From JBJXHB01 sp046160725 (GTDB lineage Bacteria > Pseudomonadota > Gammaproteobacteria > Burkholderiales > Burkholderiaceae_C): DNA of 58,989 bases. The translations under genes were made by a program, and so were the position numbers. Within the stretch, counting starts at the first letter, position 1. Each line of letters starts with the position of its first letter. Where the stretch lies: the NCBI GenBank assembly GCA_046160725.1, contig JBJXHB010000434.1:1-58989 (forward strand), given 5' to 3'. The notes under the pieces were generated by a model that made no database searches, was not told the origin of the DNA, and saw only the letters and a list, made by a program, of their open reading frames with translations. Below are positions 40,379 through 48,973 of this stretch, one piece after another.

Positions 40379-41551
40379 ATGAGCGCCCTTGCTGCCCTGC
40401 CGTGGCGCCTGCTGCTGTGGGGCGCCTTCGGCGTGGCGTTGCATGTGGGCATGGCCCGCCTGGCCTACGGCGTGGTGCTGCCGGCGCTGCGCGCCGAGCT
40501 GGTCATGGGCTACACCACCGGCGGCGTGCTGAACGCCATTCACCTGGCCGGCTACCTGGCCGGCACGTTGCTGGGCCCGGCGCTCGCCCGGCGCGTCGGC
40601 ATGGCCCGACTGGCGCGGTATGCCCATGTGCTGGTGGCGGTGGGCGCCCTACTGTGCGCGCTGGTGCCGGCGGCGCCGGGCCTGGGCACCGCGCTGCTCG
40701 GGCTGGGCCGCCTGGCCACCGGCCTAGGTGCCGGAGCTGCGGTCATCGCCATCATGGTGAGCGTCCTGTCGGGTGTGGCCGAGGCGTCGCGCGCCAGCGC
40801 CAGCGTGCTGATCTGGACCGGCATGGCCGCCGCTGCGGTGGCTTGCGGCGCGGCCGCACCCTGGTTGCTGGAGCCGGGCGCATGGCGCCTGGTGTTCGTG
40901 GCGGCGTCGGTCATGGCCCTGGTGTTGGCCGTCGGCTTGCCGACGCCGGCGGCCGTGCCGGGCGATGCCGCCGGCGGCATGCACTTCACGCTGGCCTCGG
41001 TGGCATCGCACCGCTGGGCCTGGCTGGTGGCCTGTTACCTGTGCTTCGGCTTGGGCTACATCGCCGCTGCCACCGTCGCCGGCACCCGCCTGGCGGCCAT
41101 CCAGGCGCCGGCTGCCCTGGTGGCGCTGACCTGGTCCACCCTCGGCCTGGCCATGCTGGGCGGCAGCCTGGTGACGCTGGCGCTGCTGGCGCGGCCCGGG
41201 CTGCGGTCGCTGGCCTTGCCGGTGGCCATGGGCGTCGCTGCCGTGGGCAGTGCCGTCGCGGCAGCGTCCGGCTCGGTCGCCGCACTGGCCGGCGCGCTGG
41301 GCGTCGGGCTGGGGCTGGCCGCGACGCCGGCGCTGGTGACCGCCGCGGCCCGGGCCCGCAGCAACGCGGCAGACTATGCGCGGGCCTTCAGCATTGCCAC
41401 GGCGGCCATGGGCATCGGCCAGCTGGCCGGGCCGGTGCTGGCCGGTGCCCTGGCCGACCGCTTCGGCAGCGCAGCCGCGCCGCTGTTCGCGGCTGCGGCC
41501 TATGCCCTGGGTGCCGGGCTGGCGGTGATCGACCGGCGGCTGGCACGATGA
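40379..41551 (+). CDS. YbfB/YjiJ-like MFS transporter
   Basis: A 390-residue membrane protein with twelve hydrophobic segments and the MFS signature in the first half (GPALARRVGMARLARY as loop 2-3 motif). GMARLAYGVVLPALR near the N terminus is typical of the YbfB/YjiJ branch. The substrate is unknown; exporters of aromatic or short-chain acids occur in the family. Its stop overlaps an ATG used by the next gene only weakly; the acyl-CoA ligase that follows is taken to start 33 bp later. It may serve uptake or efflux for the CoA-ester island. Confidence 0.85.
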   Translation: MSALAALPWRLLLWGAFGVALHVGMARLAYGVVLPALRAELVMGYTTGGVLNAIHLAGYLAGTLLGPALARRVGMARLARYAHVLVAVGALLCALVPAAPGLGTALLGLGRLATGLGAGAAVIAIMVSVLSGVAEASRASASVLIWTGMAAAAVACGAAAPWLLEPGAWRLVFVAASVMALVLAVGLPTPAAVPGDAAGGMHFTLASVASHRWAWLVACYLCFGLGYIAAATVAGTRLAAIQAPAALVALTWSTLGLAMLGGSLVTLALLARPGLRSLALPVAMGVAAVGSAVAAASGSVAALAGALGVGLGLAATPALVTAAARARSNAADYARAFSIATAAMGIGQLAGPVLAGALADRFGSAAAPLFAAAAYALGAGLAVIDRRLAR

Positions 41552-41571
41552 CCACCGACCATCTGCATCGG

Positions 41572-41579
41572 AAGGAAAG
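41572..41579 (+). promoter_or_regulatory. Shine-Dalgarno deciding the acyl-CoA ligase start
   Basis: AAGGAAAG ends four bases before the ATG at 41584. An earlier in-frame ATG at 41548, overlapping the MFS stop, has no such site, so 41584 is preferred. Confidence 0.65.
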
Positions 41580-41583
41580 ACCC

Positions 41584-43248
41584 ATGTCGTCACCCGACGC
41601 AAGCCCGCGCCTGGTTGCGCGGACCACCTTGTTTGTCGATGACCCGGCAGCGCAGGCGTCCATGCGCAGCTCACGCCCGGCGGGACACGGCCCGGTGCCG
41701 GCCTACGACTGGTTGGCCCAGCACCGGGCGCACCGGCCGGCGAAGGAGGCGGTGCGCGAGCTGTCGCCGCCGCGCAGCCTGAGCTACACCGACCTGGACA
41801 TCCGTGCCGACGCGCTGGCGGCCTACCTGGCATCGCTGGCCATCGGCCGCGGGGACCGGGTCGCCTTGCTGGCCCACAACGGCGTCGAATACTTTGACCT
41901 GCAGTTCGCCTGCGGCCGCACCGGCTCGATCGCCGTGCTGCTGAACTGGCGGCTGACCGTCACCGAGCTCGAGTACATCCTGAACGACAGCACGCCCCGG
42001 CTGCTGATCCACGATGTCGAGTTCACCGACAGCGCCCGGGCCCTGCAGGCGCGCTGCGGCATTCCGGCTTTGCTGTGCATCGACAAGCGTGCGGGCGCGG
42101 CAGCGCCGGGCAACACCTACGAGACGGTGATCGATGCCTTCACGGGCCGGCCGGCACCGTGCGAGGCCCTGACCCACGACGACGTGGTCACCATCATGTA
42201 CACGTCGGGCACTACGGGGCATCCCAAGGGCGCGATGATCACCCACGGCATGAACTTCTGGAACTGCGTCAACCTGGGCACGCCGGCCGGGGTGGGGCTG
42301 GACACCGTGCACCTGTCGGTGCTGCCGCTGTTCCATACCGGCGGCCTGAACTGCTACTCCAACCCGGTGCTGCATGCCGGCGGCACGGTGGTGATCATGC
42401 GCGCCTTCGACCCCGGCCGGGCCCTGCGGCTGATCGGCGATGCGGCGCAGGGCATCACCCACTTCTTCGGCGTGCCCGCACCGTACCAGTTCATGATGCA
42501 GCACCCGGAATTCCCGGCCACCGACCTGTCGCGGCTGCGGCGCGCCGGCGTCGGCGGGGCGCCCTGTGCACTGCCCATCCTGCAGGCCTGGGCCGACCGC
42601 GGCGTGCTGCTGATGCAGGGCTTCGGCATGACCGAGACCAGCCCGGCCAGCATTGCACTGGACCCGGCGGACGCCATCCGCAAGCTGGGTTCCACCGGCA
42701 AGGTGCTGATGCACACCGAGGCCCGCATCGTCGACGCCACCGGTTCGGATTGCGGGCCGGACGAGGTCGGCGAGCTGTGGGTGGCGGGCCCGAACATCAC
42801 GCCCGGCTACTGGAACCGGCCCGACGCCACCGCGGCCGCCTTCGAGGGCCGCTGGCTGAAGACCGGCGACGCGGCCCGCATGGACAGCGAGGGCTTCATC
42901 TACATCGTCGACCGCTGGAAGGACATGTACATCTCCGGCGGCGAGAACGTCTACCCCGCCGAAGTCGAAAACGTGCTGTACCAGTTGCCGCAGGTGGCCG
43001 AGGCCGCGGTCATCGGCGTGCCCAGCGACCGATGGGGCGAGGTCGGCCTGGCCGTGCTGGTGCTCAAGCCCGGCGTCCAGCTGGACCGTGACGCCGTGGT
43101 CGGCCACTGCAGCGGTCGTCTGGCGCGCTTCAAGTGCCCGCACGACATCGCCATCATCGACGTCCTGCCGCGCAACGCCACAGGCAAGGTGCTCAAGCGC
43201 GAGTTGCGCCGGCAATTCGTTGGCAGCCAGGCGCCTGCCATTTCCTGA
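41584..43248 (+). CDS. AMP-forming acyl-CoA synthetase (island ligase 1)
   Basis: A 554-residue ANL ligase. The A3 motif is MYTSGTTGHPKGAM, A5 GFGMTETSP, A7 LKTGDAARMD, A8 DRWKDMYISGGENVYPAEVE and A10 PRNATGKVLKRELR, with the catalytic Lys in the last. It activates a carboxylic acid to its CoA thioester through an acyl-AMP; chain length or aromatic preference cannot be told from sequence. An N-terminal extension of ~40 residues precedes the AMP-binding domain. It follows the MFS gene and is followed 42 bp later by an NTF2-like protein gene. Confidence 0.92.
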   Translation: MSSPDASPRLVARTTLFVDDPAAQASMRSSRPAGHGPVPAYDWLAQHRAHRPAKEAVRELSPPRSLSYTDLDIRADALAAYLASLAIGRGDRVALLAHNGVEYFDLQFACGRTGSIAVLLNWRLTVTELEYILNDSTPRLLIHDVEFTDSARALQARCGIPALLCIDKRAGAAAPGNTYETVIDAFTGRPAPCEALTHDDVVTIMYTSGTTGHPKGAMITHGMNFWNCVNLGTPAGVGLDTVHLSVLPLFHTGGLNCYSNPVLHAGGTVVIMRAFDPGRALRLIGDAAQGITHFFGVPAPYQFMMQHPEFPATDLSRLRRAGVGGAPCALPILQAWADRGVLLMQGFGMTETSPASIALDPADAIRKLGSTGKVLMHTEARIVDATGSDCGPDEVGELWVAGPNITPGYWNRPDATAAAFEGRWLKTGDAARMDSEGFIYIVDRWKDMYISGGENVYPAEVENVLYQLPQVAEAAVIGVPSDRWGEVGLAVLVLKPGVQLDRDAVVGHCSGRLARFKCPHDIAIIDVLPRNATGKVLKRELRRQFVGSQAPAIS

Positions 43249-43290
43249 CCGCCGGCCCTACCATCCCCCAAACCCTGACCGGAGCACACC

Positions 43291-43668
43291 ATGGACCCCA
43301 CCGACAAGGCCGCCATCGAGCAGACCATCCAGACCTACTTCGACGGCCTGTATGAAGGCGACGCCGACAAGCTGGCCGGCGTCTTCCACGACACCAGCGC
43401 CCTGACCTACGAGCAGGACGGACGCCTGGTGGTGCTGCCGCTGGCGCAGTGGTTGCAGGCGGTGCGCGACCGGGGGTCGCCCAAGTCCAAGGGTTTGGCC
43501 CGCGACGATGCCATCCTGTGGCTGGACCAGTCGGGGCCGACCACCGCCTTCGTCAAGGTCAAGTGCCAGATTCCGCCGCGCTATTTCACCGACTACCTGA
43601 GCCTGCTCAAGATCGACGGCCGCTGGCGCGTCGCGCAAAAGGTGTTTGCCACCGTCGTCCGTCCGTAG
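43291..43668 (+). CDS. NTF2-like / SnoaL-fold protein
   Basis: A 125-residue protein with the NTF2 cone fold pattern: a helix pair (IEQTIQTYFDGLYEGDADKL), a FHDTSALTYEQDG strand turn and a C-terminal beta-sheet ending LKIDGRWRVAQKVF, which is typical of putative lumazine-binding or SnoaL-like proteins. Such proteins can be small isomerases, hydratases or inactive ligand binders; none of the catalytic residues of a specific enzyme can be assigned. GGAG six bases before the ATG supports the start. It sits between ligase 1 and a crotonase. Confidence 0.8.
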   Translation: MDPTDKAAIEQTIQTYFDGLYEGDADKLAGVFHDTSALTYEQDGRLVVLPLAQWLQAVRDRGSPKSKGLARDDAILWLDQSGPTTAFVKVKCQIPPRYFTDYLSLLKIDGRWRVAQKVFATVVRP

Positions 43669-43769
43669 ACGGGCGCTGGCCGACCTGTTGGCGACAGGCG
43701 TCGTGGCAGCGGCTCCCTAGACTGGCGGACCCTGCGGCGCGCGGCGCCGCGGGCCCCTCTGGAGAAGGC

Positions 43770-44525
43770 ATGGCGACGCTGGTTTTGCGCGACGACCGGG
43801 ACGGCCTGGCGGTCCTCACCCTGAACCGCCCGGACAAGCTCAACGCGCTGACGGTGGCCCTGTTCCAGGAGCTGCGGGCGCATGTGCAGCAGCTCGCCAC
43901 CGAGACCGAGACGGTTGGCCTGGTGATGCTGCGCGGCGCCGGAAAGTGTTTCTCGGCCGGGCATGACCTGTCGGACATCGCGCATGGCGAGCATCCACTG
44001 GTCCCCAACCTCCAGGCTGACACCATCGAGATGCTGGCCGCGCTGCCGCAGCCCGTCATCAGCGCCGTGCATGGCCACTGCTACACCGGCGCCCTGGAGC
44101 TGGCGCTGGCCGGCGACATGATCGTGGCCGCCGCGTCGGCGCGCTTTGCGGACACCCACGCGCGCTGGGCCCTGACACCCGTCTGGGGCATGAGCCAGCG
44201 CCTGCCGCGCCGCGTCGGCATGGCCCGTGCCCAGGAGATGACCTACATCGCCCGCACCTACAGCGGCGCCGAGGCCCAGGCCATGGGCCTGGTCAACTGG
44301 TGCGTGCCCGACGATGCCTTCGACGCGGAAGTCGAGCGGTTCGCCAGGACCATCCTGGCCAACTCCTGGTTCAGCCTGCGCGCCGGCAAGCGTCTGTACC
44401 GTGACACCGAAGGCCTGCCGCTGCGCGCCGGCCTGAGCCACGAGATCCACCGCACCGAGGGCCGCGGGCCGGACATGCAGGCGCGCATCGCGCGCTTCAT
44501 GGACAAGTCCGGCCAGCGGTCCTGA
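43770..44525 (+). CDS. Enoyl-CoA hydratase/isomerase family protein (island)
   Basis: A 251-residue crotonase with FSAGHDLSDIAH as the oxyanion-hole strand. One Glu of the hydratase pair is kept (TGALELALAGD) and the other is lost (FADTHARWALTP), so it may be a one-Glu hydratase, isomerase or lyase. GGAGAAGG upstream of ATG 43770 sets the start; a longer open frame overlaps the NTF2-like gene. It is 14 bp ahead of ligase 2, so the pair forms one unit with the ligase supplying its CoA substrate. Confidence 0.85.
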   Translation: MATLVLRDDRDGLAVLTLNRPDKLNALTVALFQELRAHVQQLATETETVGLVMLRGAGKCFSAGHDLSDIAHGEHPLVPNLQADTIEMLAALPQPVISAVHGHCYTGALELALAGDMIVAAASARFADTHARWALTPVWGMSQRLPRRVGMARAQEMTYIARTYSGAEAQAMGLVNWCVPDDAFDAEVERFARTILANSWFSLRAGKRLYRDTEGLPLRAGLSHEIHRTEGRGPDMQARIARFMDKSGQRS

Positions 44526-44539
44526 CCAGGGACGCAGAC

Positions 44540-46147
44540 ATGTCCGGTTCCCTCTACGACAACTGCTCGGTCGGCGATCTCGTCGTCAGTGCCATCGCCC
44601 GCGGTGGCGACCGCACGGCCTTCATCTGCGACGACATGCGCTGGACCTACCGCCAGCTCGGCGCCAAGGTGAGCCAGGTGGTCCAGGTGCTGCAGGCCCG
44701 CGGCCTGCAGCGTGGCGATGCGGTGGCGACGCTGTCGGCCAACCGGCCGGAGGCCTTCCTGATCACCGCGGCAGCCTACGTGATGGGCCTGCGCCTGACC
44801 TGGGTGAACCCGACCCTGTCCGAGGATGACCATGCCTACATCCTGGAGGACTCCGGCGTGCAGACGCTGTTCGTCGACCCGCGGGCCTTCAGCGACCGGG
44901 CCCGGGCCCTGGCGCGGCGCGTGCCCGGCGTGGCCCGGCTGATGTGCTTTGGCGCCGGTGCCGACGTGGGCGAGGACCTGCTGGCCGCGGCCGCAGCCTG
45001 CACGCCGGCACGCCTGGTGCCCCAGGCCCATGCCGACGATGTCTGCGTGCTGATCTACACCGGCGGCACCACCGGCCGGCCGAAGGGTGTGGCCCACACC
45101 CACCGGGTGCATGTCACGATGATCCTGACCGAGATGGCCGACTGGGACTGGCCGGCCGAGGTGCGCTTCCTGGCGCTGACGCCGATCACCCATGCCTCGG
45201 GCGCGATGATCATGCCGGTGCTGCTCAAGAGCGGCACCTATGCCATGACGCAGGGTTTCACGCCCGAGAAGTTCGTGCGGCTGGTCGAGCAGCACCGCAT
45301 CACGGCCACTTTTCTGGTGCCGACCATGATCTACGTGCTGCTCGACAGCCCGGCACGCCAGGGCGCGGACCTGTCCAGCCTGCGGCTGGTCATCTACGGC
45401 GCGTCGCCGATGTCGCCGGCGCGGCTGGTCGAGGGCATCCAGGCCTTCGGGCCGGTGTTCATGCAGCTGTATGCCCAGTCCGAGGCGCCCAACACCGTGA
45501 CCGTGCTGCACCAGCATGAGCACGACCCGGTGCACCACCCCGAGCGACTGGCCTCCTGCGGCACGCCCTGCGTGGGCACCCAGGTGCGGCTGCTCGACGA
45601 CGCCGGCCAGGAGGTGGCCGACGGCGCCGTCGGCGAGATCTGCGTGCGTGGCCCGCTGGTGATGCAGGGCTACTGGAACAAGCCCGAGGAGACGGCCCAG
45701 GCGCTGCGCCACGGCTGGCTCTATACCGGCGACATGGCGCGCCGTGACGCCGACGGCTACCTCTACATCGTCGACCGATCCAAGGACATGATCATCAGCG
45801 GTGGCTTCAATGTCTTCCCGCGCGAGGTCGAGGACGCCCTGTCGCAGCATCCGGCCGTGGCCGCAGCTGCGGTGGTCGGCGTGCCGGATGCCAAATGGGG
45901 CGAGGCGGTGCGGGCGCTGGTGGTGCTGCGCCCCGGCAATGCCGGCCCCGCCGGCGCGGGCCAGCCCTTGGACCCGCCGGCCCTGGCTGCGGAGCTGATG
46001 GCCTGGGTGCGCGAGCGCAAGGGCGCGGTGCAGACGCCCAAGGCCATCGATTTCGTCGAGTCCCTGCCGGTCACCGGCCTGGGCAAGCTGGACAAGAAGG
46101 CCATCCGCGCCCGCTTCTGGCAGGGCCAGCAGCGCGCCGTGCACTGA
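44540..46147 (+). CDS. AMP-forming acyl-CoA synthetase (island ligase 2)
   Basis: A 535-residue ANL ligase with A3 as YTGGTTGRPKGV, A5 as LYAQSEAPN (Gln-Ser-Glu instead of the usual Met-Thr-Glu), A7 LYTGDMARRD, A8 DRSKDMIISGGFNVFPREVE and A10 PVTGLGKLDKKAIR with the catalytic Lys. The FNVFP (Phe after Gly) variant of A8 is common in ligases for medium-chain or aromatic acids. AGGGA about eight bases upstream supports ATG 44540. Two ligases in one island suggest two acids, or one acid and a side-product, are activated. Confidence 0.9.
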   Translation: MSGSLYDNCSVGDLVVSAIARGGDRTAFICDDMRWTYRQLGAKVSQVVQVLQARGLQRGDAVATLSANRPEAFLITAAAYVMGLRLTWVNPTLSEDDHAYILEDSGVQTLFVDPRAFSDRARALARRVPGVARLMCFGAGADVGEDLLAAAAACTPARLVPQAHADDVCVLIYTGGTTGRPKGVAHTHRVHVTMILTEMADWDWPAEVRFLALTPITHASGAMIMPVLLKSGTYAMTQGFTPEKFVRLVEQHRITATFLVPTMIYVLLDSPARQGADLSSLRLVIYGASPMSPARLVEGIQAFGPVFMQLYAQSEAPNTVTVLHQHEHDPVHHPERLASCGTPCVGTQVRLLDDAGQEVADGAVGEICVRGPLVMQGYWNKPEETAQALRHGWLYTGDMARRDADGYLYIVDRSKDMIISGGFNVFPREVEDALSQHPAVAAAAVVGVPDAKWGEAVRALVVLRPGNAGPAGAGQPLDPPALAAELMAWVRERKGAVQTPKAIDFVESLPVTGLGKLDKKAIRARFWQGQQRAVH

Positions 46148-46206
46148 CGCAGCCGCCGACACGGCCCACTGACAATCTCCCATCCACTCGCTCAACCTTC
46201 GATCCC

Positions 46207-47184
46207 ATGACCGCACCCGCCCGCTATCTGCCTCCCGTCCTCAAGAACCTCCGGTTCCCGGTCATCGGTTCGCCGCTGTTCATCATCAGCAACCCCAAGA
46301 CGGTGATTGCACAGTGCAAGGCCGGCGTGGTGGGCTCGATGCCGGCGCTCAACGCGCGGCCGGCGTCGCAGTTGGATGAATGGCTGGCCGAGATCACCGA
46401 AGGCCTGGCTGCGCACGACCGGGCGCATCCGGAAAACCCGGCCGCGCCCTTTGCCATCAACCAGATCGTGCACAAGAGCAACGACCGCCTGGAGCACGAC
46501 ATGCAGGTCTGCGCCCGGTACAAGGTGCCCATCGTCATCACCAGCCTGGGCGCGCGCGAGGACGTCAACCGGGGTGTGCAGGCCTGGGGCGGCGTGGTGC
46601 TGCATGACGTGATCAGCAACGTGTTCGCGCACAAGGCCATCGAGAAGGGCGCCGACGGGCTGATCCCGGTGGCCGCCGGCGCTGGCGGCCATGCCAGCGT
46701 GAAGAGCCCGTTCGCGATGGTGGCGGAGCTGCGCGAGTGGTTCGGCGGGCCAATTGCGCTGTCAGGCGCCATCTCCTCGGGCGGCGCCATCCTGGCCGCG
46801 CAGGCCATGGGCGCCGACCTGGCCTACATCGGGTCGGCCTTCATCGCCACCGAGGAGGCGCGTGCGGTCGACGGCTACAAGAAGATGATCACCGAGTCGA
46901 ACTCGGACGACATCGTCTACAGCAACTTCTACACCGGCATCCACGGCAACTACCTCAAGGGCAGCATCCGCAACTCCGGCATGGACCCGGACAACCTGCC
47001 GCAGAGCGACCCCAGCAAGATGAACTTCGCAACCGGGGCGGGTGCCACCGCCAAGGCCTGGAAGGACATCTGGGGCTGCGGGCAGGGCATCGGGGCCATC
47101 CGCGAGGTGATGACCACCGCGGACATGGTCGCCCGCTTCAAGCGCGAATATGCCGAGGCCAAGGCGCGCATCTGCGGCGGCTGA
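46207..47184 (+). CDS. Nitronate monooxygenase (2-nitropropane dioxygenase) family protein
   Basis: A 325-residue FMN-binding TIM-barrel protein. Family stretches are LRFPVIGSPLFIISNPKTV, GVVGSMPALNARP, INQIVHKSNDRLEHD, GADGLIPVAAGAGGHAS (phosphate-binding and catalytic-His region) and GADLAYIGSAFIATEE. It may oxidise alkyl nitronates or act as a flavin enoyl reductase, a role some family members have in lipid pathways. No convincing ribosome site is visible before ATG 46207. It follows ligase 2 by 59 bp on the same strand. Confidence 0.88.
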   Translation: MTAPARYLPPVLKNLRFPVIGSPLFIISNPKTVIAQCKAGVVGSMPALNARPASQLDEWLAEITEGLAAHDRAHPENPAAPFAINQIVHKSNDRLEHDMQVCARYKVPIVITSLGAREDVNRGVQAWGGVVLHDVISNVFAHKAIEKGADGLIPVAAGAGGHASVKSPFAMVAELREWFGGPIALSGAISSGGAILAAQAMGADLAYIGSAFIATEEARAVDGYKKMITESNSDDIVYSNFYTGIHGNYLKGSIRNSGMDPDNLPQSDPSKMNFATGAGATAKAWKDIWGCGQGIGAIREVMTTADMVARFKREYAEAKARICGG

Positions 47185-47247
47185 CATTGACCAGATGGTC
47201 CGCCCGCACACCGCCGCACCTGTCCTGATGCGACAAATGAGCCCCAC

Positions 47248-48036
47248 ATGAACAAGCCCGTGTGTCTGATCCTGGGCGCCGGCGCCGGCATCGGCGGCCA
47301 TGTCGCCCGGCGTTTTGCCCGCGACGGCTACCACGCCTGCCTGGCGCGGCGCACCGACAAGGCCGGCTTGGACCGGCTGGTCGCCGGCATCGAGGCCGAG
47401 GGCGGCTCGGCCAGCGGCTTCATGCTCAACGCGGTGGAGGAGGGCAGCATCGAGCAGCTGGTCACCCACATCGAAGCCGATGTCGGACCGATCGCCGTGG
47501 CGGTGTTCAACCTGGGCGCGCAGATCGGCGACCGCGGCCTGGCCAGCACCTCGCTCAAGGCCTTCGAGATGGGCTGGCGCATGGCCACCTTCGGCCTGTT
47601 CCGGTTGGCGCAGGTGTTGTTTCCGCACATGGAGCAGCGCGCCAAGGGCGTGCTGCTGGTGACCTCGGCCACCGCCGCCCTGCGCGGCAATGCGGGCCAG
47701 CATTCGCATGCGGCGGCCATGGGCGGGCGGCGCATGCTGTGCCAGTCGCTCAACGCCCAGTTCGCCTCCAAGGGCATCCACGTCGCGCACATCGTCATCG
47801 ATGGCGCCGTGGATGCGCCGGACACCCTGGGCAAGATGCTCGGCCCTGACCGCTTCCAGGCGCTGCGCGAGAAGAAGGGCCTGGACCATGACGGCCTGCT
47901 GCTGCCGTCCGCGGTGGCCGACACGTACCACTACCTGGCGCACCAGCACCGCTCGGCCTGGACCTTCGAGCTGGACCTGCGGGCCCATTCCGACCTGGCC
48001 TGGTGGAACCATGCGGCCAGCCCCGACCTGAGATAA
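47248..48036 (+). CDS. SDR-fold protein without the YxxxK motif
   Basis: A 262-residue Rossmann-fold protein. The cofactor motif LGAGAGIGGHVARRFARDGY and the NLGAQIGD strand (NAG-like) are clear. At the catalytic helix the usual Tyr-x3-Lys is replaced by a HSHAAAMGGRRML stretch, so neither the Tyr nor the Lys is present, while SATAA supplies a Ser at the third position. It probably binds NAD(P) but cannot use the classic SDR proton relay; it may be a structural or sensor-like protein or use another mechanism. It belongs to the CoA-ester island, 28 bp ahead of a crotonase gene. Confidence 0.8.
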   Translation: MNKPVCLILGAGAGIGGHVARRFARDGYHACLARRTDKAGLDRLVAGIEAEGGSASGFMLNAVEEGSIEQLVTHIEADVGPIAVAVFNLGAQIGDRGLASTSLKAFEMGWRMATFGLFRLAQVLFPHMEQRAKGVLLVTSATAALRGNAGQHSHAAAMGGRRMLCQSLNAQFASKGIHVAHIVIDGAVDAPDTLGKMLGPDRFQALREKKGLDHDGLLLPSAVADTYHYLAHQHRSAWTFELDLRAHSDLAWWNHAASPDLR

Positions 48037-48064
48037 GGCCGCACCGGCCCCCACTGGAGATGAC

Positions 48065-48865
48065 ATGACCACCGACCTTATCGAGACCATCGATGCCGGC
48101 ATTGCCACGCTGACCATGAACCGGCCCGAGGCCCGCAACGCCTTGTCGACCGCGATGTTCGACGCGTTGTCCGAGGCCCTGCCACGGCTGGCCCAGGACC
48201 CGGCGGTACGCCTGGTGGTGTTGACCGGCGCGGGCCGGGCCTTCTGCTCGGGCGGCGACGTGAAGGGCTTTGCCCGGCGTGCGGCCGGTGACACGGGTGC
48301 CGTCAGCTTTGACCACCGCGTGACCGACCTGCGCGCGCGCATGGAGGTCAGCCGCTGGCTGCATGAGATGCCCAAGCCCACGCTGGCCGTGATCCCCGGC
48401 CCGGCGGCCGGCGCCGGACTGTCGCTGGCGCTGGCCTGCGACATGCGCATCGCCGCCGACGACGCCAAGCTGACCACGGCCTTCTCCAAGGTCGGGCTGT
48501 CGGGTGATTTCGGCGGCAGCTACTTCCTGAACCATCTGGTGGGCGCGGCCCGGGCCCGCGAGATGTACTTCACCGCCCAAGTGGTCACCGGCGAGGAGGC
48601 GCAGCGCATCGGCCTGGTCAACCGGTCCGTGCCCGCGGCTCAGCTGGCCGAGGCGGCCCGCGCCTGGGCGGCCGAGCTGGCCGCCTTGCCCACCATCGCC
48701 GTGGGCTACATGAAGCGCAATCTCAACGCCGGGCTGCGGGGCTCGCTGGCCGACGTGCTGGAGGCCGAGGCCATCCACATGATCCGCACCTTCGACACCG
48801 AAGACCACAAGGGCGCCGCCGCGGCCTTTGTCGACAAGCGCGCGCCGCAGTTCAACGGGCGCTGA
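48065..48865 (+). CDS. PaaG-like enoyl-CoA isomerase (second copy)
   Basis: A 266-residue crotonase closely resembling the PaaG at 24568 in layout: FCSGGDVKGFAR oxyanion strand, GPAAGAGLSLALACDMRIA, and TAFSKVGLSGDFGG with an Asp where PaaG places its catalytic Asp; both hydratase Glu positions are absent. It is therefore more likely an isomerase than a hydratase. GGAG about six bases before ATG 48065 supports the start. Its substrate in this island is unknown. Confidence 0.85.
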   Translation: MTTDLIETIDAGIATLTMNRPEARNALSTAMFDALSEALPRLAQDPAVRLVVLTGAGRAFCSGGDVKGFARRAAGDTGAVSFDHRVTDLRARMEVSRWLHEMPKPTLAVIPGPAAGAGLSLALACDMRIAADDAKLTTAFSKVGLSGDFGGSYFLNHLVGAARAREMYFTAQVVTGEEAQRIGLVNRSVPAAQLAEAARAWAAELAALPTIAVGYMKRNLNAGLRGSLADVLEAEAIHMIRTFDTEDHKGAAAAFVDKRAPQFNGR

Positions 48866-48973
48866 TGGCGTCGCGTCCGTGACCCGGGTGTCGGGCGATC
48901 CGCACGACACTGCGGGCCGGCCCAGGCCTGGGTGCAGGCCCTGCACCCGCCATGTCACCCGGAGACCGCCTCG

